Under the pieces are notes generated by a model, which saw only the letters and a program-made list of their open reading frames with translations, was not told the origin of the DNA and did no database searches. The translations under genes and the position numbers were made by a program. From Thermoplasmata archaeon (GTDB taxonomy: Archaea > Thermoplasmatota > Thermoplasmata > Lutacidiplasmatales > UBA184): a stretch of DNA of 18,163 nt. Position 1 is the stretch's first letter. Each line of letters opens with the position of its first letter. Of the stretch, positions 1-6,742 are shown one piece after another. Location: assembly GCA_030039715.1 (NCBI GenBank), contig JASHVA010000017.1:1-18163 (forward strand). Direction: 5' to 3'.

Positions 1-529
1 GCGCCTCCGCGGCCGAGATCATCGCGCCCGTGAAGATGAGCTCCTTCGCCTTCGCGACGCCGACGAGCCGGGGCAACCGCTGCGTCCCGCCGTAGGCCGG
101 GAGGAGCCCGAGCGTGACCTCGGGCGCTCCGAGCTTCGCCGACTCTCCCGCGATGCGGAGGTCGCAGGCCAGCGCGAGCTCGAGCCCCCCTCCGAGCGCC
201 AGGCCATTGATCGCCGCGATGACGGGCGCGCGGAGCGCGCCCAGGCGTGCGTAGATCGCCAGCCCCCGGCGAGCGACCTCGGGCGCCGACGTGAGGTCGA
301 GCGTCGCCATCTCCTTGACGTCCGCGCCGGCGCTGAAGTACTGTCCCTCGCCGGTGAGCACGACCGCGCGCACCTTCGGGTCGGAGGCGAGTTCGCCGAT
401 GCGCCGGTCGAGGTCGGCGAGGAGGCTCGTCGACAGCGCGTTCACGGGCGGGTGGTTCAGCACCAGGATCTCGACCCCGTCCTCTTCGCTCTTCCGGCCC
501 ACTTGGAGATCGTCCGTCACGGAACGCAC
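1..529 (-). CDS. Enoyl-CoA hydratase/isomerase (crotonase family), C-terminus cut by window edge
   Basis: The first 176 codons are present and the gene runs off the left edge. Crotonase-fold enzymes hydrate or isomerise enoyl-CoA thioesters, for example in step two of beta-oxidation. Visible landmarks are a VLTGEGQYFSAGAD block (residues 57-70) forming the first half of the oxyanion hole, an NGLALGGGLELALACD block (108-123) with Glu117, and APEVTLGLLPAYGGTQRLPR (135-154) with Glu137. Glu117 and Glu137 are 20 residues apart, matching the two catalytic glutamates of classical hydratases, so hydratase activity is likelier than an isomerase-only role. An in-frame stop at 560-562 limits the start to GTG 529 or GTG 520. 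I chose 529 because a TTAAGA-like box lies about 32 nt upstream. The gene is divergent from the MFS gene. It could serve the acd-etfBA module further right, but is about 9 kb away from it. Confidence 0.9.
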   Translation of the reverse strand, partial: MRSVTDDLQVGRKSEEDGVEILVLNHPPVNALSTSLLADLDRRIGELASDPKVRAVVLTGEGQYFSAGADVKEMATLDLTSAPEVARRGLAIYARLGALRAPVIAAINGLALGGGLELALACDLRIAGESAKLGAPEVTLGLLPAYGGTQRLPRLVGVAKAKELIFTGAMISAAEA

Positions 530-557
530 CCCGTGGTCGGCCGAGGACGGGAGGGCC

Positions 558-564
558 TCTTAAC
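558..564 (-). promoter_or_regulatory. TATA-like box for the crotonase gene
   Basis: On the minus strand this reads GTTAAGA. It lies about 32 nt upstream of GTG 529, slightly farther than the other boxes here. It sits at the left of the divergent intergenic region shared with the MFS gene. Confidence 0.35.
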
Positions 565-612
565 TCATCTCCCGCGGCCCGAGAACCCGCCGAGCCTGCG
601 GCTCCCTTCAAC

Positions 613-618
613 TTCTTA
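613..618 (+). promoter_or_regulatory. TATA-like box for the MFS gene
   Basis: TTCTTA in a G+C-rich background, centred about 28 nt upstream of GTG 644, which is the spacing expected for a leaderless archaeal transcript. No Shine-Dalgarno motif is seen before the start codon. Confidence 0.4.
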
Positions 619-643
619 GGCACCGGCCGCTCGGACCGCATCG

Positions 644-1822
644 GTGTCGAACCGCGAACTCCTCTCGCTCTCGCTCTACTCGCTTCTCGCGAACAACCGG
701 AGCGGGCTGTTCATCGTTTTCCTGCCGCTCTACCTCGTCGAGGTCAAGGGCGCGAGCCTGCCGATCGCGCTGACGATCCTCACCCTCGCCTACGTCCCCG
801 CGAGCCTGATCGGTCCGCTCGTCGGCCGGCTCTCCGACCGCGCCGGCCGGCGGCGGCCGTACCTGCTCGTCGGCGAGGCGCTGGCCTTTCCGCTCTTCCT
901 CGCGATCACGTTCGTGCCCGGTTATCTCCTCGCCGGCGCCCTCTTCGTGGCGGCGGAGCTCGCCCTCGCGATCGGGGCGCCGGCCTACACGGCCTACGTC
1001 GCGGATGTCACGCGAAAGGAGGAGCGCGGGGCCGGCTACGGGCTCCTGAACGCGACCGCCAACGCGGGCAGCGTGGTCGGCGTGATCCTCGCCGGAGTGG
1101 TCACGTTCGAGTTCGGCCTCACCGCGCTCTTTCCGTTCGTCGTCGCGGTGATGGTCGGAACGCTCTCCGTGGTCGTCTTCCTCGTACCGGACATCCACAT
1201 CCCCCCCGCCCCCGCGCGACGACCGTGGCGGGAGATGACGCCGGTCGTCAAGTTCTCCTTCGCGGTCTCGATCCGAGCGATCGGGGCCGGCGCCGTCGCG
1301 ACATTCTACGGGTACCTCGCCGCGAGCCTGGGCGCGAACGACCTCGAGGTGAGCGTCGTCGCGGTCGCCGGGCTCCTGGCCGGTGCGCTCGTTTCGCTCC
1401 CGCTCGGCCGGTTCATCGATCGTCGGGGAGAGATCCGGGGGATCTGGTACGGCACCGCGCTCACGCTCGCCTCGTACGCACTGTTCATGGTCTCGACGAC
1501 CTGGACCGAGACGATCCCACCGCAGGCGGTGCGCAACGCGGGTCTCGCTCTCGTCGGGACCGGGATGCAGGCGTGGGTGGCGAACGCCGCGCCGCCCGGA
1601 CACCGCGCGGAGTATCTCGGCGTCTTCTCGCTGATCAACTCGTCGCTGTGGAGCGTCGGGCCGTTGGTGGGGGCATTGGCGATCGCCTTCTATGGCTACG
1701 TCGGCCTCTTCGTGATGGCGATCGGAACGACCGTCGTCTCCCTGGTCGTCATGGAGTTCCTGTACGGGGAGATGGGCCTTCGTGCCCGATGGAACGCTTC
1801 CGCCCCCTCGGGGCCGGGCTGA
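644..1822 (+). CDS. Major facilitator superfamily (MFS) transporter
   Basis: A 392-residue polytopic membrane protein made of alternating hydrophobic segments and short charged loops, the usual length for a 12-helix MFS carrier. The diagnostic motif A, GRLSDRAGRRR (residues 61-71), sits in the loop between helices 2 and 3. A second-half counterpart, GRFIDRRGEIRG, follows the central cytoplasmic loop, as expected from the internal duplication of the family. The substrate cannot be read from the sequence; drug or metabolite efflux and sugar transport are all possible. GTG 644 is chosen because of the upstream box at 613-618. The SRPBCC-like gene begins 46 bp downstream on the same strand. Confidence 0.88.
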   Translation: MSNRELLSLSLYSLLANNRSGLFIVFLPLYLVEVKGASLPIALTILTLAYVPASLIGPLVGRLSDRAGRRRPYLLVGEALAFPLFLAITFVPGYLLAGALFVAAELALAIGAPAYTAYVADVTRKEERGAGYGLLNATANAGSVVGVILAGVVTFEFGLTALFPFVVAVMVGTLSVVVFLVPDIHIPPAPARRPWREMTPVVKFSFAVSIRAIGAGAVATFYGYLAASLGANDLEVSVVAVAGLLAGALVSLPLGRFIDRRGEIRGIWYGTALTLASYALFMVSTTWTETIPPQAVRNAGLALVGTGMQAWVANAAPPGHRAEYLGVFSLINSSLWSVGPLVGALAIAFYGYVGLFVMAIGTTVVSLVVMEFLYGEMGLRARWNASAPSGPG

Positions 1823-1840
1823 GGGGCTCCCCGTCGGCTA

Positions 1841-1846
1841 CTTGTA
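1841..1846 (+). promoter_or_regulatory. Weak TATA-like box for the SRPBCC-like gene
   Basis: CTTGTA, centred about 25 nt upstream of ATG 1869 in an otherwise G+C-rich 46-bp gap. Co-transcription with the MFS gene is an alternative. Confidence 0.3.
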
Positions 1847-1868
1847 GGGCGGCCGCGCTCGGCGGCCG

Positions 1869-2384
1869 ATGGTCACATTCCGCGTCGTGCAGCCGGTCGC
1901 GGCCCCGCCTCCGTACGTGATCGCCTGGTGGCTCGACTACCGGGAGGAGGACGCCGCGCTGACGCCGGGCTTCGTTCGCCGGAGCGTCCAGCGGATCGAC
2001 TCGCACCGGGTCCACCTCTCCACGACGAACGAGTTCGGCGGCCGCCTCCGCACGACGGACGGGACCGTCACGCGCACGGGGGACGCGGCCTGGCAGATGT
2101 CCGGGCACGTGATCTCGGACGGCCGGACGGTGTCGACCCTGCAGACGAGCTACTGGGTCGAAGCGGCCGAGGAGGGCAGCCGGGTCGTCGCCGACTTCGA
2201 GTTCGTCGGCCGGACCTGGCCGTGGCGCCTCGCGCTCTCGCTCTCGGGCGTCTCCCTGCGCCGGAGGCAGCGCCGGGCGTTCCAGGACTACGCGCTCGCG
2301 ATCGAGAAGGACTTCCGCGCGGGAGCGGTCCCGATCCCGCTCGACCCTCCCTCCCCCGAAGACGCTCGGCCGAGCGCCACCTGA
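1869..2384 (+). CDS. SRPBCC / polyketide cyclase-like (START-fold) protein
   Basis: 171 residues, close to the usual length for a single SRPBCC lipid- or ligand-binding domain. The order of segments fits a helix-grip fold: a first strand (MVTFRVVQPVAAPP), an early helix around the WWLDYREEDAAL segment, a run of antiparallel strands in the middle, and a long C-terminal amphipathic helix (about 126-150, RRRQRRAFQDYALAIEKDF). This is a fold-level call from the pattern, not from a unique motif. Ligand and function are unknown. The acidic, proline-rich tail (157-171) is probably disordered. It lies between the MFS and bud32 genes on the same strand, with no obvious functional link. Confidence 0.6.
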   Translation: MVTFRVVQPVAAPPPYVIAWWLDYREEDAALTPGFVRRSVQRIDSHRVHLSTTNEFGGRLRTTDGTVTRTGDAAWQMSGHVISDGRTVSTLQTSYWVEAAEEGSRVVADFEFVGRTWPWRLALSLSGVSLRRRQRRAFQDYALAIEKDFRAGAVPIPLDPPSPEDARPSAT

Positions 2385-2390
2385 CCGGGG

Positions 2391-2398
2391 TCATATAC
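2391..2398 (+). promoter_or_regulatory. TATA box for bud32
   Basis: TCATATAC, a clear A/T island just after the SRPBCC stop codon. It lies about 23 nt upstream of TTG 2418 and 38 nt upstream of TTG 2433. The second spacing would leave a short leader containing GGTGGAG (2424-2430). Confidence 0.5.
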
Positions 2399-2417
2399 GC
2401 CGACCGGGTCGGAGGCG

Positions 2418-3086
2418 TTGAGGGGTGGAGAGTTGGCCGACGACACGCTCCACGGGCCGACCGTCTCGCGCGGAGCCGAGGCGACCCTGCGGCGCGTCGA
2501 GTGGATGGGGTTCCCCGCGCTGCTGAAAGAGCGCGAGGTGAAGTCGTACCGGGCGAAGGCGCTCGACGAGCGCCTCCGACGCGAACGGACCCGCACGGAG
2601 GCCCGCCTGTTGGTGGATGCGCGCCGCCTCGGGGTCCGCACGCCGATCGTGTACGACATCGACCTCGCGAAGCACCGCCTCGTCCTGGAGCAGCTCGAAG
2701 GTCCGACGCTCAAGGAGCTGCTCGAGCAGCCGGACCTCGCGCCCGAGCGCCTCGCGCACGCCGTGCGCGAGCTCGGCGTCGGTCTCGGCCGACTCCACGC
2801 GGGCGGGATCTCGCACGGGGACCTCACGAGCTCGAACGTCCTCTTTCCGAACGGCGCGGACGGGCCGCCCGCCTTCCTCGACCTCTCGATGGGCTCGCGC
2901 AGCCCCGGCCTCGAGGAGCTCGGCATCGACCTCCACCTCGTGGAAGAGGACCTCAAGTCGCTCCACGCGAAGCCCGAACCGCTCGTCCGCGCCTTCCTCG
3001 AGGGGTACACCGAGGGCAATCCCGCCGGCGCGAAGGACGTGCGCGCCCGGGCGAAGGCGATCAAGGGCCGGGTGCGGTACGCCTGA
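2418..3086 (+). CDS. bud32: Bud32, KEOPS-complex atypical Ser/Thr kinase/ATPase
   Basis: Bud32 is the ATPase subunit of KEOPS, which makes the t6A modification on tRNAs reading ANN codons. At 222 residues this is a standalone, full-length Bud32. In order one sees the N-lobe with RGAEATL (18-24) and the ATP-anchoring Lys37 in LLKERE, the family signature LDERLRRERTRTEARLL (49-65), the catalytic loop HGDLTSSN (133-140, Asp135 and Asn140), the metal-binding Asp155, the family block IDLHLVEEDLKSLH (170-183), and the basic C-terminus GRVRYA, matching the usual RGRYV-type end. DFG is replaced by Asp155-Leu-Ser. In many euryarchaea Bud32 is fused to Kae1, but here it is separate and no kae1 is in the window. 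TTG 2433 is an alternative start. It converges with nnr across a 9-bp gap. Confidence 0.93.
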   Translation: MRGGELADDTLHGPTVSRGAEATLRRVEWMGFPALLKEREVKSYRAKALDERLRRERTRTEARLLVDARRLGVRTPIVYDIDLAKHRLVLEQLEGPTLKELLEQPDLAPERLAHAVRELGVGLGRLHAGGISHGDLTSSNVLFPNGADGPPAFLDLSMGSRSPGLEELGIDLHLVEEDLKSLHAKPEPLVRAFLEGYTEGNPAGAKDVRARAKAIKGRVRYA

Positions 3087-3095
3087 ATCTGTTGG

Positions 3096-4595
3096 CTAGC
3101 TCGGAGCGTGGACCCGCTCGAGGCCGGCGACGAGGACGGTCGGCAGCTCCTCGATGAGGTCGGTCGCGACGAGCCCGAAGCTCTTCCGCGCCGCGACGCG
3201 CGTGCCCGCCTCCCCGACCCACCAGGTCGCGAGCCGCGCCGCGTGGAGCGGGTAGACCCCCTGGGCGAGGAGGCTCGCGAGCACCCCGGCGAGCACGTCG
3301 CCGGCGCCCCCGACCGTGATCGCGGGCGGGTGGTGGTCGTTGAGGAACGTTCCGCGGCCGTCGGCGAGGAGGTCGGGGCTCCCCTTCGCGAGCAGCGTCA
3401 ACCGGCGCGCGGTCGCGATCGCACGCGCCCGCTCCCGCCGCTCGCCGACCTCGCCGGCGCCGCTCCCCCCGAAGTAGCGCTCGTACTCCCCCGCGTTCGG
3501 CGTCGCGAGGAGGACCGCGCCCTCGACCGACGCGATCTCTTCCGCGGACGGCAGGGCGCCGAGCCCGTCGGCATCTACCACGAGCGGAACGGCGCCGGCG
3601 AGCTCCCGCTCGATCGCACGGAGCGACTCCACGGTCTCGGGGTGCGTGCCGGCGCCCATGCCGATCGCCACGGCCCGCGGGTGGGCGGCCCGGACGAACT
3701 CGACGATCTCTCCGACGTCGGTCGAGCGAAAACGCTCCCCGCCGAACGCACGGACCACGAGGTTCGGGCTGAACGACTGGACGCGGTCCGCGGCCCCTTC
3801 CGGGGTCACGATGGTCGCCCGCTCGGCGCCGCTGCGGAGCGCGGCGAGCCCGGCGAGCGCCGGCGCGCCGGCGTACGGCCCGCCGCCGATCACGATCACG
3901 CGACCGGTCCGGCCCCGGTCGCCGCGGCCCGTCGGACGGGGGAAGAAGAGGAACTCCCCCGGCCCCGTGTGGAGCCAGGCATCGGCGGGGATGCCGATGT
4001 CCCGGACCCGCACCTCTCCCGAAGTGCCCGGGCCCATCTCCTCCTTCGGGCAGGTGAGCGTCACGGTCCACCGCGGACGGAGGCCTTCGGGGTCGCTGAC
4101 GCCCGTCGGAACATCGATCGAGAGGACGGGCACTCCGGAGTCGCGGATCGCGCGCACGGCCTCGCGAACCGGGGAGCGGAGGCGGCCCCCCTGACCGGTC
4201 CCGAGGAGACCGTCCAAAAGGAGCGGGAACGGCGAGAGCTCTCCCGCCGTCGGCACTCCGAGATGGATGGGACAGCGGCGCTCGATGCGTTCGAAGCAGC
4301 GTCGTGCGGCCCGCGTCGTGATCTCCGCGGGCGGGCGGACGAGCCAGATCTCGGGCGAGTAGCCCCACTGCTGCAGATAGTAGGCCGCGCAGGTCGCGTC
4401 GCCCCCGTTGTTGCCGTTGCCGGCGACCAACGCCACGCGGGCCGGCGGGGAGGGAAGATGGGCGGTCGCCTCCTCCGCGACCGCGCGGCCGGCGTTCTCC
4501 ATCAGGAAATCGACGGTCGCCCCGAGCGCCACGGCGTTCGCCTCGACCACCGCCATCTCGAGGGAGGAGAGCGGAGGCGCGGAGGCGTCCCACAT
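3096..4595 (-). CDS. nnr: Bifunctional NAD(P)H-hydrate epimerase / ADP-dependent (S)-NAD(P)H-hydrate dehydratase
   Basis: Repairs NADHX and NADPHX, the hydrated damage products of NAD(P)H: the N-terminal half epimerises the R and S forms and the C-terminal half dehydrates the S form using ADP. The 499-residue length fits the fused bacterial/archaeal enzyme. Epimerase (YjeF_N) domain about 1-215: MENAGRAVAEE (32-42), GNGNNGGDA (59-67), DGLLGTG (128-134), IDVPTG (160-165). Dehydratase (ribokinase-like) domain about 230-490: IGGGPYAGAPALAGLAALR (236-254), GMGAGT (312-317), VVDADGL (339-345), TPNAGEYERYF (365-375), KGSPDLLADG (404-413), VGGAGDVLAG (428-437). The TPHxGE histidine is Asn and the usual GTGD is GAGD. 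The start lies 7 bp after the aIF1A stop, so the two are probably co-transcribed. Confidence 0.95.
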   Translation of the reverse strand: MWDASAPPLSSLEMAVVEANAVALGATVDFLMENAGRAVAEEATAHLPSPPARVALVAGNGNNGGDATCAAYYLQQWGYSPEIWLVRPPAEITTRAARRCFERIERRCPIHLGVPTAGELSPFPLLLDGLLGTGQGGRLRSPVREAVRAIRDSGVPVLSIDVPTGVSDPEGLRPRWTVTLTCPKEEMGPGTSGEVRVRDIGIPADAWLHTGPGEFLFFPRPTGRGDRGRTGRVIVIGGGPYAGAPALAGLAALRSGAERATIVTPEGAADRVQSFSPNLVVRAFGGERFRSTDVGEIVEFVRAAHPRAVAIGMGAGTHPETVESLRAIERELAGAVPLVVDADGLGALPSAEEIASVEGAVLLATPNAGEYERYFGGSGAGEVGERRERARAIATARRLTLLAKGSPDLLADGRGTFLNDHHPPAITVGGAGDVLAGVLASLLAQGVYPLHAARLATWWVGEAGTRVAARKSFGLVATDLIEELPTVLVAGLERVHAPS

Positions 4596-4602
4596 CGCCG
4601 GG

Positions 4603-5034
4603 CTACGCGGACGGGGCGGCGTCCGTGGGAACGTCCGTCGAAAACAGGTTCATCGCCGACGGAAGGAGGTTCTTCCGAGCGAGGTACTGCGCCTGGGTGC
4701 GGCTGTACCGGAACAGGATGTCGGCCTTTCCCTCCTGGAATCCCCACGGCCGGACGATGAGAAGGTCGCCCTCGCGGATCCACATTTTCTTCTTCATCTT
4801 GCCCGTGATCCGGCCCATCCGCGAGATCGAGTCCTCGCACATCACGCGGATCCGCGCCGCGCCGAGCAACTGGCTCGCGATGCCGAACACTTCGCCCCGG
4901 TGGCGCCGGGGGAGGGGCAGCCGCCCGACCTCTTCGCCCCCTTCCACCACCTCGACGGTCGGCGTCGGCTCCTCCGACTCGGTCGGGGGAGCGGCCGCCG
5001 CGCCCTCCGGCGGCTCCTTCGGGGCTTCGCTCAC
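4603..5034 (-). CDS. eif1A: Translation initiation factor aIF1A
   Basis: Archaeal IF1A binds the A-site region of the small ribosomal subunit and helps select the initiator tRNA and start codon. The S1-like OB fold spans about residues 37-112: LPLPRRHRGEVFGIASQLLG (39-58), RVMCEDSISRMGRITGKMKK (63-82), WIREGDLLIVRPWGFQ (85-100) and KADILFRYSRTQAQYLARK (103-121), all in the canonical order. The protein has 143 residues, longer than a typical aIF1A of about 95-115, because of a roughly 36-residue acidic, Pro/Ala-rich N-terminal tail and a short C-terminal tail. The start is GTG 5034. Downstream nnr follows after 7 bp. Upstream, the amidohydrolase ends 25 bp away, and a TATA-like box overlaps that stop codon. 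Confidence 0.97.
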   Translation of the reverse strand: MSEAPKEPPEGAAAAPPTESEEPTPTVEVVEGGEEVGRLPLPRRHRGEVFGIASQLLGAARIRVMCEDSISRMGRITGKMKKKMWIREGDLLIVRPWGFQEGKADILFRYSRTQAQYLARKNLLPSAMNLFSTDVPTDAAPSA

Positions 5035-5054
5035 GCCGAGGCGAGCGAGCCCGA

Positions 5055-5062
5055 CTATTTCA
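5055..5062 (-). promoter_or_regulatory. TATA-like box for aIF1A-nnr, overlapping the amidohydrolase stop codon
   Basis: Minus-strand TGAAATAG, centred about 24 nt upstream of GTG 5034. Its TGA is the stop codon of the upstream gene (5060-5062). It would allow aIF1A to be transcribed independently of the amidohydrolase. Confidence 0.35.
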
Positions 5063-5911
5063 GGAGGACTTCAATCGGGGGAAAACTCGGAGCGGGTTTT
5101 CTTCGAGAATGCGACGTTGGGCGTCGGCGGGGATCGGAAGCGCGCGAAATCCCTCGAGGTTCGTCCGGATGTCCTTGACGCCCGGCCCCGGCCAGTCCGT
5201 CCCGAAGAGCACCTTCTCCGCGAGCTGCGCGAGGCGGGGAAAGTAATCGAGGAGTCGCGCGGGCGGAACCCCCGAGACCTCGAGCCAGACGTTGGGGAAC
5301 CGGCGGGCGAGGAAGACCGCGGTCTCCATCCAGATCGGTCGCCCCCCGTGCGCGAGGACGATCGGCAGCTCGGGAAAGTCGAGCGCGACGTCCTCGACGA
5401 ACAGCGGGTCCGAGTACTTGTTGCGGGCCCGCGGGAACACCGACGTGCCGGTGTGCACGATGACAGGAAGGCGCCGCCGCTCGCACTCGGCGTACACCCC
5501 GCGGAGCGACGGGAGGCTCCCGTCGACGTAAGCGTTCGGCCGGAAGAGCTGGTGCGGTGGATGGAGCTTGATCCCCCGGATGCCGAAGGAGTCGGCCAGC
5601 CGTGCGATCTCGCGTTCGGGCGTCGGATGGTCGGGCCGGATCCCGCCGACCGCGATCAGCCGTTCGGGGTCGGCGCGGACGTAGTCGGCGACGAACTCGT
5701 TCGCCTTCTCGGTGTACCCGATCACCTCGGGGGCCACGTAGTTCACGAGGACCGCGCGGTCGACGCCGCACCGGTCGAGGTAGTCGAGGAATGCGACCGG
5801 GTCCTTCACGTAGCGGGCGTCGGCCGGGTCCGCGTGGGCGAGGAGCCGGACGGCGTCCGGTCGCATCTCCCAGAGCGGGTTGATGTGCACATGGCAGTCG
5901 GTGACTCCCAT
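5060..5911 (-). CDS. Amidohydrolase-2 family metal-dependent hydrolase (ACMSD-like TIM barrel)
   Basis: 283 residues with the ordered metal-site motifs of the amidohydrolase_2 (PF04909-type) family: DCHVHI (5-10, His7 and His9), GIKLHPPHQ (113-121, His117), VIVHTG (150-155, His153), IVLAHGG (184-190, His188) and LFGTDWPGPG (235-244, Asp239). Members hydrolyse C-N or C-O bonds or decarboxylate aromatic acids (ACMSD, gamma-resorcylate decarboxylase). The substrate here cannot be assigned. The metal ligands look complete, so it is probably active. It is the first gene of a possible amidohydrolase-aIF1A-nnr unit. ATG 5911 is supported by a TATA-like box about 27 nt upstream. It is divergent from the PH-domain gene. 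Confidence 0.88.
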   Translation of the reverse strand: MGVTDCHVHINPLWEMRPDAVRLLAHADPADARYVKDPVAFLDYLDRCGVDRAVLVNYVAPEVIGYTEKANEFVADYVRADPERLIAVGGIRPDHPTPEREIARLADSFGIRGIKLHPPHQLFRPNAYVDGSLPSLRGVYAECERRRLPVIVHTGTSVFPRARNKYSDPLFVEDVALDFPELPIVLAHGGRPIWMETAVFLARRFPNVWLEVSGVPPARLLDYFPRLAQLAEKVLFGTDWPGPGVKDIRTNLEGFRALPIPADAQRRILEENPLRVFPRLKSS

Positions 5912-5934
5912 CCGACCGCCGGGACCTCTGTGCC

Positions 5935-5942
5935 GATATAAG
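5935..5942 (-). promoter_or_regulatory. TATA box for the amidohydrolase gene
   Basis: Minus-strand CTTATATC, centred about 27 nt upstream of ATG 5911. It fits a leaderless archaeal start and is one of the clearest boxes here. Confidence 0.6.
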
Positions 5943-5973
5943 CGCCCGAGCCGCCGCGTCCGAGAAGACGAGG

Positions 5974-5980
5974 GTTTATC
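5974..5980 (+). promoter_or_regulatory. TATA box for the PH-domain gene
   Basis: GTTTATC, centred 30 nt upstream of ATG 6007. It supports ATG 6007 over the internal ATGs at 6061 and 6079 and over the out-of-frame ATG at 5996. It lies 31 bp from the minus-strand box, giving two separate promoters in this divergent spacer. Confidence 0.55.
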
Positions 5981-6006
5981 AGGGCCGCCCGGCTCATGCC
6001 GACCCG

Positions 6007-6672
6007 ATGGCGGCTCCGGCGCCCGCGCCCGGCTCGATCCCGCGCACCGCGACCGCGCCGATGGCTTCGTCCCGACCGATGCCGCGCCTCCTGAAGGCCA
6101 CGTACCTCGCCGACCAGGAGTATCTCCTCGAGGAGACCCGCGCGACCAAGCTGTTCTATTTTCCGGGTCCGATCCTCTTCCTGATCATCTTCGGCTTGCT
6201 GACGATCTTCACCGCCGCCTACCAGTTCGGCTGGTCGGGGGTCCAGATCGGCGGATGGAACTCCGTACTCTCGCGCCTCGTCTCCGTGAACTCGAACTTC
6301 GCTCTCTGGCTCACCTACCTCTTCGGCTTCCTCGTGTTCCTGGGGTTCCTCTGGCTCTTGGTCCGTGCCGTGCGCTGGGTTCGGACGGTCTACGCCATCA
6401 CGTCCCACCGCGTCATCGTCCAGACCGGGATCCTCGGCAAGGACTTCCACGAGATCCCGGTGACGCAGGTCCGGGGCGTCGATGTCCACCAGTCGCTGAT
6501 CCAGCGGATGTTGGGGTACGGCACGGTCCGCGTGAGCTCGGAGGGAGGCACCCGACTGGGGAACGAGGACTGGGCGGGCATCCCGAAGCCGTTCCGGTTC
6601 CAGAAGATGATCGAGGACGCGAGCCAGGGCGTCATCCAGAACTCGGGAACGACCTCCTGGGCCCGTTCGTAG
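6007..6672 (+). CDS. Membrane protein with bacterial-type PH domain (bPH2 / DUF304, YdbS-YdbT-like)
   Basis: 221 residues. A Pro/Ala-rich N-terminal tail (1-45) is followed by two hydrophobic segments (about 49-74 and 97-122) and then a C-terminal bPH2 domain (about 127-205). The domain opens with the characteristic YAITSHRVIVQTGILGKD block (129-146), followed by IPVTQVRGVDVHQSLIQRMLGYGTVRV (150-176). This is the layout of the YdbS/DUF304 membrane proteins, whose PH domain faces the cytoplasm. Their molecular role is not well defined. The QRMLGYGTV segment is one of the most conserved parts of the family. The stop is followed by a 70-bp gap and fixC on the same strand. Confidence 0.85.
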   Translation: MAAPAPAPGSIPRTATAPMASSRPMPRLLKATYLADQEYLLEETRATKLFYFPGPILFLIIFGLLTIFTAAYQFGWSGVQIGGWNSVLSRLVSVNSNFALWLTYLFGFLVFLGFLWLLVRAVRWVRTVYAITSHRVIVQTGILGKDFHEIPVTQVRGVDVHQSLIQRMLGYGTVRVSSEGGTRLGNEDWAGIPKPFRFQKMIEDASQGVIQNSGTTSWARS

Positions 6673-6710
6673 GGCGCCGTCGCGGCGGCGGGCCGGTCCG
6701 TCCGCGCACC

Positions 6711-6718
6711 GTTAAATC
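6711..6718 (+). promoter_or_regulatory. TATA box for fixC
   Basis: GTTAAATC in a very G+C-rich spacer, centred about 28 nt upstream of ATG 6743, with no Shine-Dalgarno sequence. It suggests fixC has its own promoter instead of depending on the PH-domain gene. Confidence 0.55.
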
Positions 6719-6742
6719 GCCCCGCCTCCGTCCGCCGCCCGG

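Noticed and set aside
180..200. Possible frameshift in the crotonase gene at a G run.
   Set aside because: Recounting gives six consecutive C on the plus strand, so GGA GGG GGG CTC GAG keeps the frame and yields LGGGLELALACD. The gene is intact across this point.
608..1603. 331-codon minus-strand ORF opposite the MFS gene.
   Set aside because: Its translation is a low-complexity Arg/Glu/Gly/Asp string typical of the antisense frame in G+C-rich DNA, while the plus strand encodes a clear MFS protein.
3108..4760. 550-codon plus-strand ORF opposite nnr.
   Set aside because: Arg-rich composition with no domain; the minus strand carries unmistakable Nnr motifs.
6673..6742. A fixX-like small ferredoxin near fixC.
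   Set aside because: Neither the gap before fixC nor the region after it holds a short ORF with a CxxC-rich pattern.
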